From: Physella acuta
Taxonomy: Eukaryota; Mollusca; Gastropoda; Physidae
Direction of reading: 5' to 3'
Length of the DNA stretch: 64,000 nt
Assembly (NCBI RefSeq): GCF_028476545.1
Contig: NW_026733003.1
Location: 1-64,000 of the forward strand
The notes under the pieces were generated by a model. It was not told where the DNA came from. It saw only the letters and a list, made by a program, of their open reading frames with translations, and did no database searches. Position numbers and translations under genes: made by a program. How positions within the stretch are numbered: position 1 is the stretch's first letter; each line of letters starts with the position of its first letter. Positions 1 to 10,651 of the stretch are shown piece by piece.

Positions 1-788
1 TTCTAAGTATATTTTTAAAAGGATCTGTGTTGAAAAAAAAAATGTATAGTGGCCTGTCTTAGCTTAACTACAGAACGAGATTATTTTTTTTTAATTCTGT
101 GAATGGCATTTACTATGGTAGATACATGAAAGGAAACCACTTTTTATAGGCCTAAATTTGATAACTGGATTTGCTATTGATATTGCAATCGACGGGAGAA
201 GAAATAATCAACGTGCTTATTTCGTTCAATAGACTAGCGAGGAAATAAGCAATGGGCTTATATCCTCTTACAGTAGATGCTACAAGAGATGCTTTTTTCA
301 TTAGTTCTATAAAAATCCTTGATAGTTGCTCTCAGATTTAAAAAAAAATATAAACACAAAATCCCCCCCCCCCCCCCCCGAAAAACGCCGCAGTTCTAAA
401 AGGCTCCGAACCCATCTCGGTATCCGCCGTTTTCTCGATTCTGCCACGCAGCACTTCATACAATCTGAAACTTTAGCATTATATTACATCAGTCAAACTG
501 CTGTACACAAATTCTAAAAATATAGTACCTATAAATTGGAGTTAAATATAGATCGCCGTTGACCGAAATAAGCATGTTGTTTATTTAGTCTTCCGTGTAC
601 CGGTATAAATACTGCCTGGGCAATGACTTCTGTTTAAAAATAGATTTGTTGTAACTTCGATATCTTAATCGATTAGGTTATCGCCGGTACGGATCTAAAA
701 ATAGAACTCTAAAACGCTTATTCTAATGGAAATGAGCGCATAAACTATTCTCACTGACTCTTTTTATGTTGCATTTTGCATAAATCAG
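1..788. other. Non-coding AT-rich sequence
   Basis: I see no supportable gene here. A 17-base C run lies near 363-379. The short open frames have no coding character. The stretch ends at a possible splice acceptor (AAATCAG, 782-788) that opens the next entry. Confidence 0.5.
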
Positions 789-979
789 ACGTGACCTACA
801 TTTCCGTGACCCCGCGAGCGCATCCCGTGTCGCACACCTCGGAACCGTCGCTTATCTACCCTATCGCGCCCTACGCCGGCCTGAAAGATGGGGTACTCGA
901 GGAGTACTTTCTCTCTCACATGCCCCGGGGCCACGGGCATTTTTCTACCGACCCCTCTACCCCCGGGCTCATAAATTGA
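789..979 (+). CDS. Candidate terminal exon of an unrecognised upstream gene
   Basis: This is an open stretch of about 63 codons following a possible acceptor (AAATCAG) and ending in TGA at 977-979. Its base use is unlike its surroundings: it is GC-rich with many C/G third positions (for example VTYISVTPRAHPVSH and PIAPYAGLKDGVLEEY), while the flanks are AT-rich. That is the main reason to think it is coding. If real, it is the last exon of a gene entering from the left on the plus strand. There is no domain, membrane segment or recognisable motif; it reads like a C-terminal tail rich in Pro, Ser and His. I do not recognise the protein, and it could be a chance open frame in a GC-rich island. 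Confidence 0.35.
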
Positions 980-1121
980 ATGTTTAAAGATACCGGTCTT
1001 ATCCGCGTGTCATTTTAACGCGATTAGCCCGCTTGGGAGCGTAGCGGGGGAAATGTACCACAAAGTTTGTCTAGACGAGCTTAGGTATCGCTTTCGTTCA
1101 ACTGCTGGTCTGATGTTTTGT

Positions 1122-1152
<31 letters not shown>

Positions 1153-1729
1153 TGTAGGGGAGGGGTGGGGGTATCGATCATTTGAACGCAGAATTTGAGT
1201 AATGACTGATTGGTAGACCGTTTTATACTGAAAGTGATTTATCTACCGAACATTAAAACTAATTGATAAATAATTGCATTACAAATTAATTTAATAAACA
1301 GTTTACTTAAAAAGTCATGTGAAAAAATGAAAGCTGGACCGTGAATTAAACAGGTTATTTCAATGGTTGGATAGTAAACGTGCATTATAGTTTTAGACGA
1401 TGTCTGTAGTACAAGATTTCTTTCTCGAATGCCTAACAATTTCCCCCCTCCCTCCTAAATACGATTGGCTTCCAGGATCATTGTAAATTTAGGACGACTG
1501 TTTATTTCTGGTTCTAACAGAAAACAGTATTGGATTTAGTATTTTATATTATTATTCTATATGTTTAACTCTTAAAAATAAATTTGAACTGGAGCATAAG
1601 CTATTTGCTTATGGTTGGGGGGGGGGGGGGTTAGAATTCCATATTTGGGTGCATTTAATGGTAAAGAGGGCACCAAATTCTTAGATTTCAAAGCCGTAAT
1701 TATACCATATTATGCCAGTGACATATAGT
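980..1729. other. Intergenic sequence with (TG)n/G runs
   Basis: This stretch holds a TG repeat running into an interrupted G run (about 1120-1170) and a second G run at about 1617-1630. AATAAA/ATTAAA-like motifs near 1250-1290 could serve as poly(A) signals for the candidate exon to the left. Nothing else is supportable. Confidence 0.4.
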
Positions 1730-1957
1730 GTTGCGTGGCCTAGCGGTAGAGCGCTTGACTGCTAACCCAAAAATCTCCAGATCGAATCCGGGTTCAAATC
1801 AGTAGAACGTCACTTAGTCCACCCAGCTCGCTGTGATGGGTACCTGAGTCAGGTTATGAAAAGTAAAGGAGACTGGGCATAGTGCTGACCACACCATCCC
1901 TCCGTATGCCGAGGTCTTTGAAACTGATGAACTCTACTTCATCTGCACACATCATGA
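1730..1957 (+). repeat. tRNA-derived SINE, family S1
   Basis: The head resembles a tRNA: box A-like TGGCCTAGCGGTAGAGCG, then a B-box-like GGGTTCAAATC. The shared body follows (CCACCCAGCT, GGGTACCTGAGTCAGG, GGGCATAGTGCTGACCAC, GAACTCTACTTCATCTGC). The same body recurs at least ten times in the window on both strands, which defines the family. This copy ends about 60 bp before the probable acceptor of the alpha-mannosidase transcript. Confidence 0.75.
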
Positions 1958-2000
1958 TGCAAACATCAAGATACGTCCTCTCTCGTCCCCTGTGATCTCA

Positions 2001-2020
2001 TGATGTTTTTTAATCCACAG
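2001..2020 (+). promoter_or_regulatory. Probable splice acceptor of a 5' UTR exon
   Basis: TGATGTTTTTTAATCCACAG is a polypyrimidine tract with AG, 82 bp upstream of the alpha-mannosidase start codon. It suggests that the start codon lies in the second exon of the transcript. No first exon or promoter could be identified. Confidence 0.4.
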
Positions 2021-2101
2021 AGAACAGAGCCATGCCCACACCATGATGCTAGCAGCACCCACGTCCTCCCCCGCCCCCAGTGATCCCCAGGACCAGCGAG
2101 A

Positions 2102-5100
2102 ATGTTGTTCATGGGAAACATGAAGTTCTGGCACCGTGTGGTGGCCGTGGGGGTGCTGGCCCTGGTGCTGCTGGGGGTCTACAAGAACCTGCCCGAGGAG
2201 GCGCTGCAGACGGAGCTACAGGAGCAGCACCAGCTGCTGTTTGGGAGGAAGAACAGCCAACAGCTGAAGGTAGTTATAAAAGTTTTAAACTAACAGCCAA
2301 CAGCTGAAGGTAGTTATAAAAGTTTTAAACTAACAGCCAACAGCTGAAGGTAGTTATAAAAGTTTTAAACTACAGCCAACAGCTGAAGGTAGTTATAGAT
2401 CTGGGGTAAAAGTTTTAAACTAAAGGCAACAGCTGAAGGTAGTTATAAAAGTTTTAAACTACAGCCAACAGCTGAAGGTAGTTATAAAAGTTTTAAACTG
2501 CAGCCAACAGCTGAAGTTAGTTATAAAAGTTTTAAACTGCAGCCAACAGCTGAAGGTAGTTATAAAAGTTTTAAATTAACAGCCAACAGCTGATGTTTGT
2601 TATACATCTGGGGAAAAGTTTTAAACTAACAGCTGAAGGTAGTTATAAATCTGGGGAAAAGTTTTAAACTAACAGCTGAAGGTAGTTATAAATCTGGGGG
2701 AAAAGTTGTAAACTAACAGCTGATGGTAGTTATAAATCTGGGGGAAAGTTTTAAACTAACAGCTGAAGGTAGTTATAAAAGTTTTAAACTACAGCCAACA
2801 GCTGAAGGTAGTTATAAATCTGGGGAAAATTGTTAGTGAGATGGGATGACATGGCTGGGTGGTAGTGCACAACTGGTGGCCTAAAAATGTTGAATTCAAC
2901 ACCCAGGTTCTAATCTGTAGGACATCCCTGAGTCGACTCAGCTGTGATGGATACCTGACTTGCATTAGGGAAAGTAAATGTTTCAGTATAGAACTGACCA
3001 CACTATCCCCTATATATCTAGAGGTTACAGAAAACATGTGAACTCAATTTCATCTGCCTTTCATCTGTTTTACTTACTTTACTGAAGGTATTTATATGTT
3101 AAATGAAGTCAACACATTTAACAGAAGGTGGTATATGTAATTGTAAAAAGTTATTCACATCATCAAACAACATATTTTCAAATTTAAAGCTAAATTTGTG
3201 TGAAAGCAATGCAATCCTTTTGGCAAGTTTGGCTTAAATTAATTAAAAGGATTTGAGTTGTTTGGCTTTGGCTTGATTAAAGGGAGACTAATCAATTATT
3301 AAATCAGTTCAGTACAGGGATGCATGTTTATAGAGTTAATTCCCTTGATGCTTTTGCATTATTTATTTGTTTATTTGGTCTCTTCTGAATGACAAAAGTA
3401 AAAATGGGTTCACTTGGAAAATGGTTGGGCATTCAGAGCTTTGCATTAAACACATTAAAACATCAAATGGAACTGATATCATAACCCTAATGCACTTTAG
3501 GGTTTGGATATAAGATTTACTGTGTATACCTGTAGGTTAAATTCAGAAACTAAGTGATAAGGTATGGAATGGCTAAATTGACATTGCTGACCACATTTTC
3601 CCTGTACAGTGGCAGAGAAAGGTTCTGAGTCTAGCAACTTAGTGACCTTTGAACTTACCCTAGGTAACTCTAGCATTCCTGTCCTTAATGTTCCTCTAAT
3701 GTAGAGATAAAGGAAATATTCCTGATGACTGACTTGTTTACTTGTATTCACCTAATGTAGAGGTAAAGGAAATATTCCTTGTTTACTTGTATTCACCTAA
3801 TGTTGACATAAAGGAAATATTCCTTGTTTACATGTATTCACCTAATGTAGAAGTAAAGGAAATATTCCTTGTTTACTTGTATTCACCTAATGTAGAGGTA
3901 AAGGAAATATTCCTTGTTTACATGTATTCACCTAATGTAGAGTTAAAGGAAATATTCCTTGTTTACATGTATTCACCTAATGTAGAGGTAAAGGAAATAT
4001 TCCTTGTTTACATGTATTCACCTAATGTAGAGGTAAAGGAAATATTCCTTATTTACTTGTATTCACCTAATGTAGAGGTAAAGGAAATATTCCTTGTTTA
4101 CTTGTATTCACCTAATGTAGAGGTAAAGGAAATATTCCTTGTTTACCTGTATTCACCTAACGTAGAGGTAAAGGAAATATTCCTTGTTTACATGTATTCA
4201 CCTAATGTAGAGGTAAAGGAAATATTCCTTGTTTACCTGTATTCACCTAATGTAGAGGTAAAGGAAATATTCCTTGTTTACATGTATTCACCTAATGTAG
4301 AGGTAAAGGAAATATTCCTTGTTTACATGTATTCACCTAATGTAGAGGTAAAGGAAATATTTCTTGTTTACTTGTATTCACCTAATGTAGAGATAAAGGA
4401 AATATTCCTTGTTTACTTGTATTCACCTAATGTAGAGGTAAAGGAAATATTCCTTGTTTACTTGTATTCACCTAATGTAGAGGTAAAGGAAATATTCCTG
4501 ATGACTGACTCGTTTACTTGTATTCACCTAATGTAGAGGTAAAGGAAATATTCCTTGTTTACTTGTATTCACCTAATGTAGAGGTAAAGGAAATATTCCT
4601 GATGACTGACTCGTTTACTTGTATTCACCTAATGTAGAGGTAAAGGAAATATTCTTTGTTTACTTGTATTCACCTAATGTAGAGGTAAAGGAAATATTCC
4701 TGATGACTGACTCGTTTACTTGTATTCACCTAATGTAGAGGTAAAGGAAATATTCCTTGTTTACTTGTATTCACCTAATGTAGAGATAAAGGAAATATTC
4801 CTGATGACTGACTCGTTTACTTGTATTCACCTAATGTAGAGGTAAAGGAAATATTTTTTGTTTACTTGTATTCACCTAATGTAGAGGTAAAGGAAATATT
4901 CCTGATGACTGACTCGTTTACTTGTATTCACCTAATGTAGAGGTAAAGGAAATATTTTTTGTTTACTTGTATTCACCTAATGTAGAGGTAAAGGAAATAT
5001 TCCTTGTTTACTTGTATTCACCTAATGTAGAGGTAAAGGAAATATTCCTGATGACTGACTCGTTTACTTTTATTCACCTAATGTAGAGGTAAAGGAAATA

Positions 5101-8100
5101 TTCCTTGTTTACTTGTATTCACCTAATGTAGAGGTAAAGGAAATATTCCTGATGACTGACTCGTTTACTTGTATTCACCTAATGTAGAGGTAAAGGAAAT
5201 ATTTTTTGTTTACTTGTATTCACCTAATGTAGAGGTAAAGGAAATATTCCTGATGACTGACTCGTTTACTTGTATTCACCTAATGTAGAGGTAAAGGAAA
5301 TATTTTTTGTTTACTTGTAATCACCTAATGTAGAGGTAAAGGAAATATTCCTGATGACTGACTCGTTTACTTGTATTCACCTAATGTAGAGGTAAAGGAA
5401 ATATTCCTTGTTTACTTGTATTCACCTAATGTAGAGGTGAAGGAAATATTCCTTGTTTACTTGTATTCACCTAATGTAGAGATAAAGGAAATATTCCTGA
5501 TGACTGACTTGTTTACTTGTATTCACCTAATGTAGAGGTTTTCTTCATCTTCTTGCGTGCAGGGGTCAAGTCAGACAGACGCCAAGGTGTGCGGGCTGCT
5601 CAAGTCTAGCCCAGGTCACCATGCCAACCTCTCAACCTATGACGTCTTCCAGAACACCAACTTCATCCTGAGGTCTGATGGTCAATGGGAGATGCCCATC
5701 CCCACAAAACATTCTTGTAAGTGCTAACAACTCTAGTAATTAAAAAAAGGTCTGATGGTCAATGGGAGATGCCCATCCCCACAAAACATTCTTGTAAGTG
5801 CTAACAACTCTAGTAATTTAAAAAAAAAACGTAATGGGATCAAAATAAAATAAAAATAGGTACAGGAAGTATTGTGTCAATGTGTAAATGCCGAAGCATT
5901 CATGTAAATGGTAACTGATCTTATAATTAAATAAACCCATGAAATGAAATATAAGTCAGAAAATAAACTATATTTTATGTCATGGTAAATGCTCCAAACA
6001 TTCATAGAAGTGCCAAAGGGCCGTAAGTATTATTATGTATATAAATGTGACGTATGAATGAAAAATAAATCTGAAATTTACCTCAGTACATGAAGTAGAT
6101 GATTTCTATATTTTATGTCATGGTAAATACCATTGCAATTGTTCAAAACCTGATCAACCCTGGGGATTTTGAGCTCATTTTCTTATTTACATTCTGCGAG
6201 CCCGTTTAAGGCATTGTATAAGTTGCCTTGACATTTTATAAAATGATGAGTTCATCACTTGACCATATAAAGTATATAACATGCATTGACAACAGCAGGG
6301 GAGGGTAATTACAATAGTCGGGGGGGGGGGGGGGAGAATGTCATAGGTTCATCTCAAAGAAATGTGAAACTGTTTCCTTATATTTTAATTCATTGATACC
6401 TATTCAGTCCTATGAAGATGTTAAAGAGATCTTGGAGAAGCACGATATTGTTTCCATATATTCTATTTGATTGAATCCTATTCAGTTATTCAGTCCTATG
6501 AAGGTGCTAGAGAGATCTTGGAGAAGCATTATGTTGTTTCCACATATTCTAATTGATTGATACCTATTCAGGTATTCAGTCCTATGAAGATGCTAGAAAT
6601 CTTGGAGAAGCATAATGTTGTTTCCACATATTCTAATTGATTGATACCTATTCTGTTATTCAGTCCTATAAAGATACAAGAAATCTTGGAAAAAAAATGT
6701 AATGTTGTTTCCACATATTCTAATTGATTGATACCTATTCAGTTATTCAGTCCTATGAAGATACTAGAAATCTTGCAGAAACATAATGTTCCTATTCTAA
6801 TTGATAGTTCTACCTCTTCAGTGACAACCAGTTCCAGGCCCAAGCTGAATGTTATTCTCATGCCCCACTCCCACAATGACCCTGGGTGGCTCAAGTCCGT
6901 GAATGAGTACTACTCAGATCAGACGCGCAACATACTCAACAACATGGTGAACAAGCTGACCCAGTACCCCAACATGACCTTCATTTGGACGGAGATAGTC
7001 TTCTTCTCCATGTGGTGGAATGAGCTGGATGATTCTGTCAAGGTACTCACACTGTGTTCATCTAAATGTGCATGTGTTGTGTCATGGTTCAATAGTGGGA
7101 TTTCTATTTAAGTCTGCGTTTTAGTTTAAATTGTTTTAGTTTTCAGTTTAATGATTTCCATTTTAGTTTGCGTTTTAGTTTAATATGTTTTAGTTTTCAA
7201 TTTAAATTATTTCCATTTTAGTTTGCGTTTTAGTTTAACATGTTTTAGTTTTCAATTTAATGATTTCCATTTTAGTTTGCGTTTTAGTTTAATATGTTTT
7301 AGTTTTCAATTTAATGATTTCCATTTTAGTTTGCGTTTTAGTTTAATATGTTTTAGTTTTCAGTTTAATGATTTCCATTTTAGTCTGCATTTTAGTTTAA
7401 TATGTTTTAGTTTAATAATAGTATAATGATTTTCATTTGTTTTCAATTTAGTGATTTCATTTTAAGTTCTCAATATGGTGATTTCCTTTTCAATTTTGGG
7501 TATATTCATGTCCTTTAAGTTTTCAATTTTAGTGATTTCTTTTTTTAGTTTTCAATTTATTGATTTCCATTATAGTTGTTCAATTTAATGAATTTCTTTT
7601 AGCTTTCAATTTTCAAGTTTTCAATATAGTGATTTGTTTTGGTTTTATTTAGTGATTTCCATTTTAATTTTCAGTTTAGTTATTTCCTTTTTAGTTTTCA
7701 ATTTAGCAATTTCTATTTTAGTTTTCAATTTAGTGATTTCTTTTCTAGTTTTCAATTAATGATTTCTTTTCTAGTTTTCAATTAATGATTTCCATTTTTG
7801 ACTGAACATTTAACACTGCTAGCTAAAATTTTTTATTTGAGACTATTTTGTAAATAAAAGACAATTTGTTTTTTTACATGAGATGTTTTCTTTGTTTTAT
7901 GTGTAAATAAAATAATTAACATTGAGCTTGTTTCTTCAGGTACACGTGAAGCGCCTGATACGTCGCGGCCAGCTTGAGATGACACTGGGGGGCTGGGTGA
8001 TGCCGGACGAAGCCAGCACACATTACGTGGCCGTCATTGACCAGCTGGTAGAAGGCCACCAGTGGCTGTGGGAGAACCTGGGCGTGCGGCCACAGAACAG

Positions 8101-10651
8101 CTGGTCCATTGACCCGTTCGGCCACTCCGGCACCATGCCGTATATCTGGCACAGTGCTGGCATGTCCAACATGGTCATTCAAAGAATCCACCAGTCTGTC
8201 AAGACGAGTCTCTTTGAGAAGAAATCTTTGGAGTTCAACTGGCGTCAGATGTGGGACGACAAGGGCAGCACTGACATCATGTGCCATGTCATGCCGTTCA
8301 TGCTGTACAACATCAAGTACACCTGCGGCCCGAACCCTTTCTCTTGTTTAGCTTTTGATTTCCGGAAAGTGCCGGGGGATTACACAGAAGCCCTTGCTAA
8401 AGATGTGGATAATGAAAACCTGGCTGAGTTATCCGAACTCCTGTACTACCAGTACCAAGCCAAGGCGTTCTACTACAGGTACAACACAATCCTGGTGCCC
8501 ATCGGTGATGATTTCCGTTACGACAAGGAAGTAGAGTGGGACCAGCAGTACACAAACTATGAGAAACTGATCCACTTCATCAACTCTAAAACTGAGTGGA
8601 ACACCCACATCCAGTGGGGGACCCTCAAAGATTACTTTAAGCTGGTCAAGCAGGAGCTGGACAAAAGAAAATCTCATGGGCAAGACAGCAAGTTGCCCAC
8701 ACTTAGCGGGGATTTTTTCCCTTATTCTGATAGAGACGGTGCGTACTGGACGGGATATTATTCCACGCGGGCGTTTGACAAGTATTTTTGTCGTGACGTG
8801 CAGTCTACAATCCAAGCGGCAGATATACTAAACACTTTAAACTTTGCCTATTATAAGAAATTGGGCTTAGCCACCGAGTCCAAATTTCTCCAACATTCAT
8901 CATTCCTGCAGGCTGCTCATCGGGCGCTGGGTCTGTTTCTACACCACGACGCCATCACCGGCACTTCAAAATCATTTGTGGCAGAGGATTACGAGCAGTA
9001 TTTGCTGCGAGCGTATAACAATTCCCAGGAGGTTATGAAGATGGCCATACAATCCATTATTTCCGGAGGGAAAGTCGAAACACCTGTTGTTTTTAAACCG
9101 GAAACGGCCAGGAAGAATCACCAGTCCATGCCGGCCAAGCAGGTGATATCTGTACAAGATTCTGGCACCACAGTGGTGTTCTTCAACCCCCTGGCTCAGC
9201 CCAGGCAGCAGATGGTTCACCTGTTGGTGGATGCTCAGACTGTGGAGGTACTCACCATTTCCCAAGACATCATTCCAAACCAGGTGGGGCCCGTGTGGGA
9301 CCGGGACGAGGACGCCACCGTTTCGTCCAGCGTCTTTGAGCTTTCTTTCATGCTGGACATTGGCCCGTTGTCCTTGACCCCGGTGATTTTATACAAAAAA
9401 ACCCAACCCCCGGTGACCTCGTACTTCTCCACGCTGACCGTCTACAACACCAACGAGCTGGCGGTGTCCGGGGACAGCCTGTTTGTTCAGAACAGACCAG
9501 AGAATGAACGAACGTCTCCCATAACGGTAGACAACAAAGTCATCCAGCTGTCCTTTGACCCAAAGACTGGCAGCTTGTTAAACGTGTTGGACTTGGTCAC
9601 CAACAACGTAACGCAACTCAATTTAAATTTCATGTTTTACAACTCTAAAGGCAGTGGCGCGTACCTGTTCAGCCCGCAGGGCCCGGCCACTGTTTTATTT
9701 CCCAACATTCCAATCATACGTGTAGCTAAAGGACCCCTGCTGACACATGTTGAGGTTAGCTTCCAGCCGTATATTACACACCGTGTAACAATCTATAACC
9801 ATCCAACACACCTGGCGTCTGGTATTTTTATTGAAAACATTCTCAACATCATCACCCTGCAGAGTAAAGAAATTGTAATGCATTTCAACACGGATATAAA
9901 AAATCCTGATCGTTCCTTCTACACGGATCAAAATGGGTTCCAGTTTATCCGGCGCCACACCAACCCTGTCCTTGGCATTCAGGCCAACTTTTACCCAATG
10001 ACAAGTGCTGTTCTACTAGAGGACGAAATCACCAGACTGACCTTGCTGTCAGCACAACCCCATGGCGCGTCCTCGTTGGATACCGGTCACCTGGAGGTGA
10101 TGCTGGACAGGCACTTGTTGTACGATGACGAGCGCGGGCTGGGGGAAGGCGTGACAGACATCAAGACAACCATCAGCCGGTTTGTCTTGCTGGTGGAGAG
10201 ACGTACTACCCCCAGCACGCTCACGTCACAGACCGCAGCGCTGTCTCTCCTCTCTCTGACAGCGCACGACATTCTACAGCAACCGACGCTCGCTTACTAC
10301 ACGACGGTAGACACTGATATATTTTTCAAGAGCATCAACCCAACGCCCAGATCATTCCCGTGTGACACCAGCCTTGTCAGCCTGCGTAGCCTGGCCAACC
10401 GCGACTTGGCTTACAATGGTACCAGCATCATCCTGCACCGCAGGGGCTACGACTGCGACTTCCCCCAGCCTAGCTTGGTGTGCTCCCCCTCTGACCCCAC
10501 CGTCACGTTTGATCAGATTTTAAAAGATTTCAACTTCTCCAACCTGCGGGAGACTTCGCTGACCCACACCGTGATCAAAAGAACCCTCAACCCTAAAGAA
10601 CCGTTGAAAATATCACCAATGGAGTTAGCAGCGTATCATGTGCAGCTTTAA
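2102..10651 (+). CDS. MAN2A1: Golgi alpha-mannosidase II (GH38), four exons
   Basis: Exons are 2102-2269, 5563-5716, 6822-7042 and 7940-10651; phases agree and give about 1084 residues, close to the family's ~1100-1150. It is a type II Golgi membrane enzyme that trims two mannoses from GlcNAcMan5GlcNAc2 during complex N-glycan maturation. A short cytoplasmic tail and signal anchor (residues ~12-26) open the protein. GH38 signatures are present: zinc/active-site PHSHNDPGW (~122-130), nucleophile Asp in SWSIDPFGHS (~239), acid/base Asp in GDFFPYSDRDGAYW (~445), HHDAITGT (~516-523) and a conserved C-terminus ending PMELAAYHVQL. The start is the ATG giving the anchor; a probable acceptor at 2018-2020 implies a 5' UTR intron, and short upstream ATGs (2032, 2043) are out of frame. 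About 83% of the protein lies in the last exon. I cannot separate MAN2A1 from MAN2A2 orthology. Confidence 0.93.
2250..2820 (+). repeat. ~40-bp minisatellite copying the exon 1 splice donor
   Basis: About 14 units of roughly 40 bp, each built on AACAGCCAACAGCTGAAGG followed by TAGTTATAAAAGTTTTAAAC; some carry an extra ATCTGGGG. The first unit includes the last bases of alpha-mannosidase exon 1 and its donor CTGAAG|GTAGTT (2264-2275). Most later units repeat the same donor inside intron 1, a few with a changed base. Confidence 0.9.
2842..3060 (+). repeat. SINE family S1, diverged copy
   Basis: The body has GACATCCCTGAGTCGACTCAGC, GGATACCTGACTTG, GAACTGACCACACTATC and ends near CAATTTCATCTGCC. 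The tRNA-like head is weakly preserved. It lies in intron 1 of the alpha-mannosidase gene. Confidence 0.65.
3061..3690 (+). other. Intron 1 sequence, no feature seen
   Basis: AT-rich single-copy-looking intron sequence between the SINE and the large minisatellite. No exon, repeat or RNA gene is supported. Confidence 0.5.
3690..5540 (+). repeat. 45-bp minisatellite with a 101-bp higher-order unit
   Basis: The basic unit is 45 bp, built on CACCTAATGTAGAGGTAAAGG followed by AAATATTCCTTGTTTACTTG. Up to about 4490 units run head to tail at 45 bp. From about 4495 plain units alternate with a variant carrying GATGACTGACTCG, giving a 101-bp higher-order period (variant starts near 4511, 4612, 4713, 4814). 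Both array edges carry the GATGACTGACTTG variant. The array ends only about 23 bp before the exon 2 acceptor (AG at 5561-5562). Because 45 is a multiple of three, one frame stays open for 264 codons; that is a by-product, not a gene. Confidence 0.95.
5672..5818 (+). repeat. Tandem duplication of the exon 2 3' end and donor
   Basis: A segment of about 73 bp (GGTCTGATGGTCAATGGGAG to AACTCTAGTAATT) occurs twice in direct tandem. The first copy spans the last coding bases of exon 2, the donor TTCTT|GTAAGT (5717) and the first intron bases. The second lies wholly in intron 2 with an intact donor. The two are nearly identical, so the event is recent. Confidence 0.9.
5819..6377 (+). other. Intron 2 sequence with an interrupted G run
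   Basis: AT-rich intron with weakly repeated phrases (TTTTATGTCATGGTAAAT occurs near 5974 and 6112) and a G run at about 6320-6334. No gene is supported. Confidence 0.4.
6378..6815 (+). repeat. ~86-bp tandem repeat, five units
   Basis: Units are marked by CAGTCCTATGAAG, AATCTTGGAGAAGCA and TTCTAATTGATTGATACC, recurring at about 6405, 6491, 6577, 6661 and 6748. The last unit runs into the polypyrimidine tract of the exon 3 acceptor (AG at 6820-6821). Confidence 0.85.
7105..7800 (+). repeat. ~54-bp T-rich minisatellite grading into degenerate repeats
   Basis: Intron 3 holds about six good units of TTTAGTTTGCGTTTTAGTTT, then AATATGTTTTAG and TTTTCAATTTAATGATTTCC (to about 7430). Shorter decayed derivatives of TTTTCAATTTAGTGATTTC continue to about 7800. 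Confidence 0.8.

Noticed and set aside
1730-1810. Possible tRNA gene
   Set aside because: Box A and B are present but the head continues into a repeated SINE body and does not form a complete cloverleaf; the same holds for other SINE heads.
3742-4536. 264-codon open frame of repeated YSPNVEVKEIFLVYL
   Set aside because: Produced by a 45-bp minisatellite in an intron; a period divisible by three keeps any stop-free frame open.
8972-9958. Antisense open frames within the last alpha-mannosidase exon
   Set aside because: Shadows of the GH38 coding frame, which has clear motifs.
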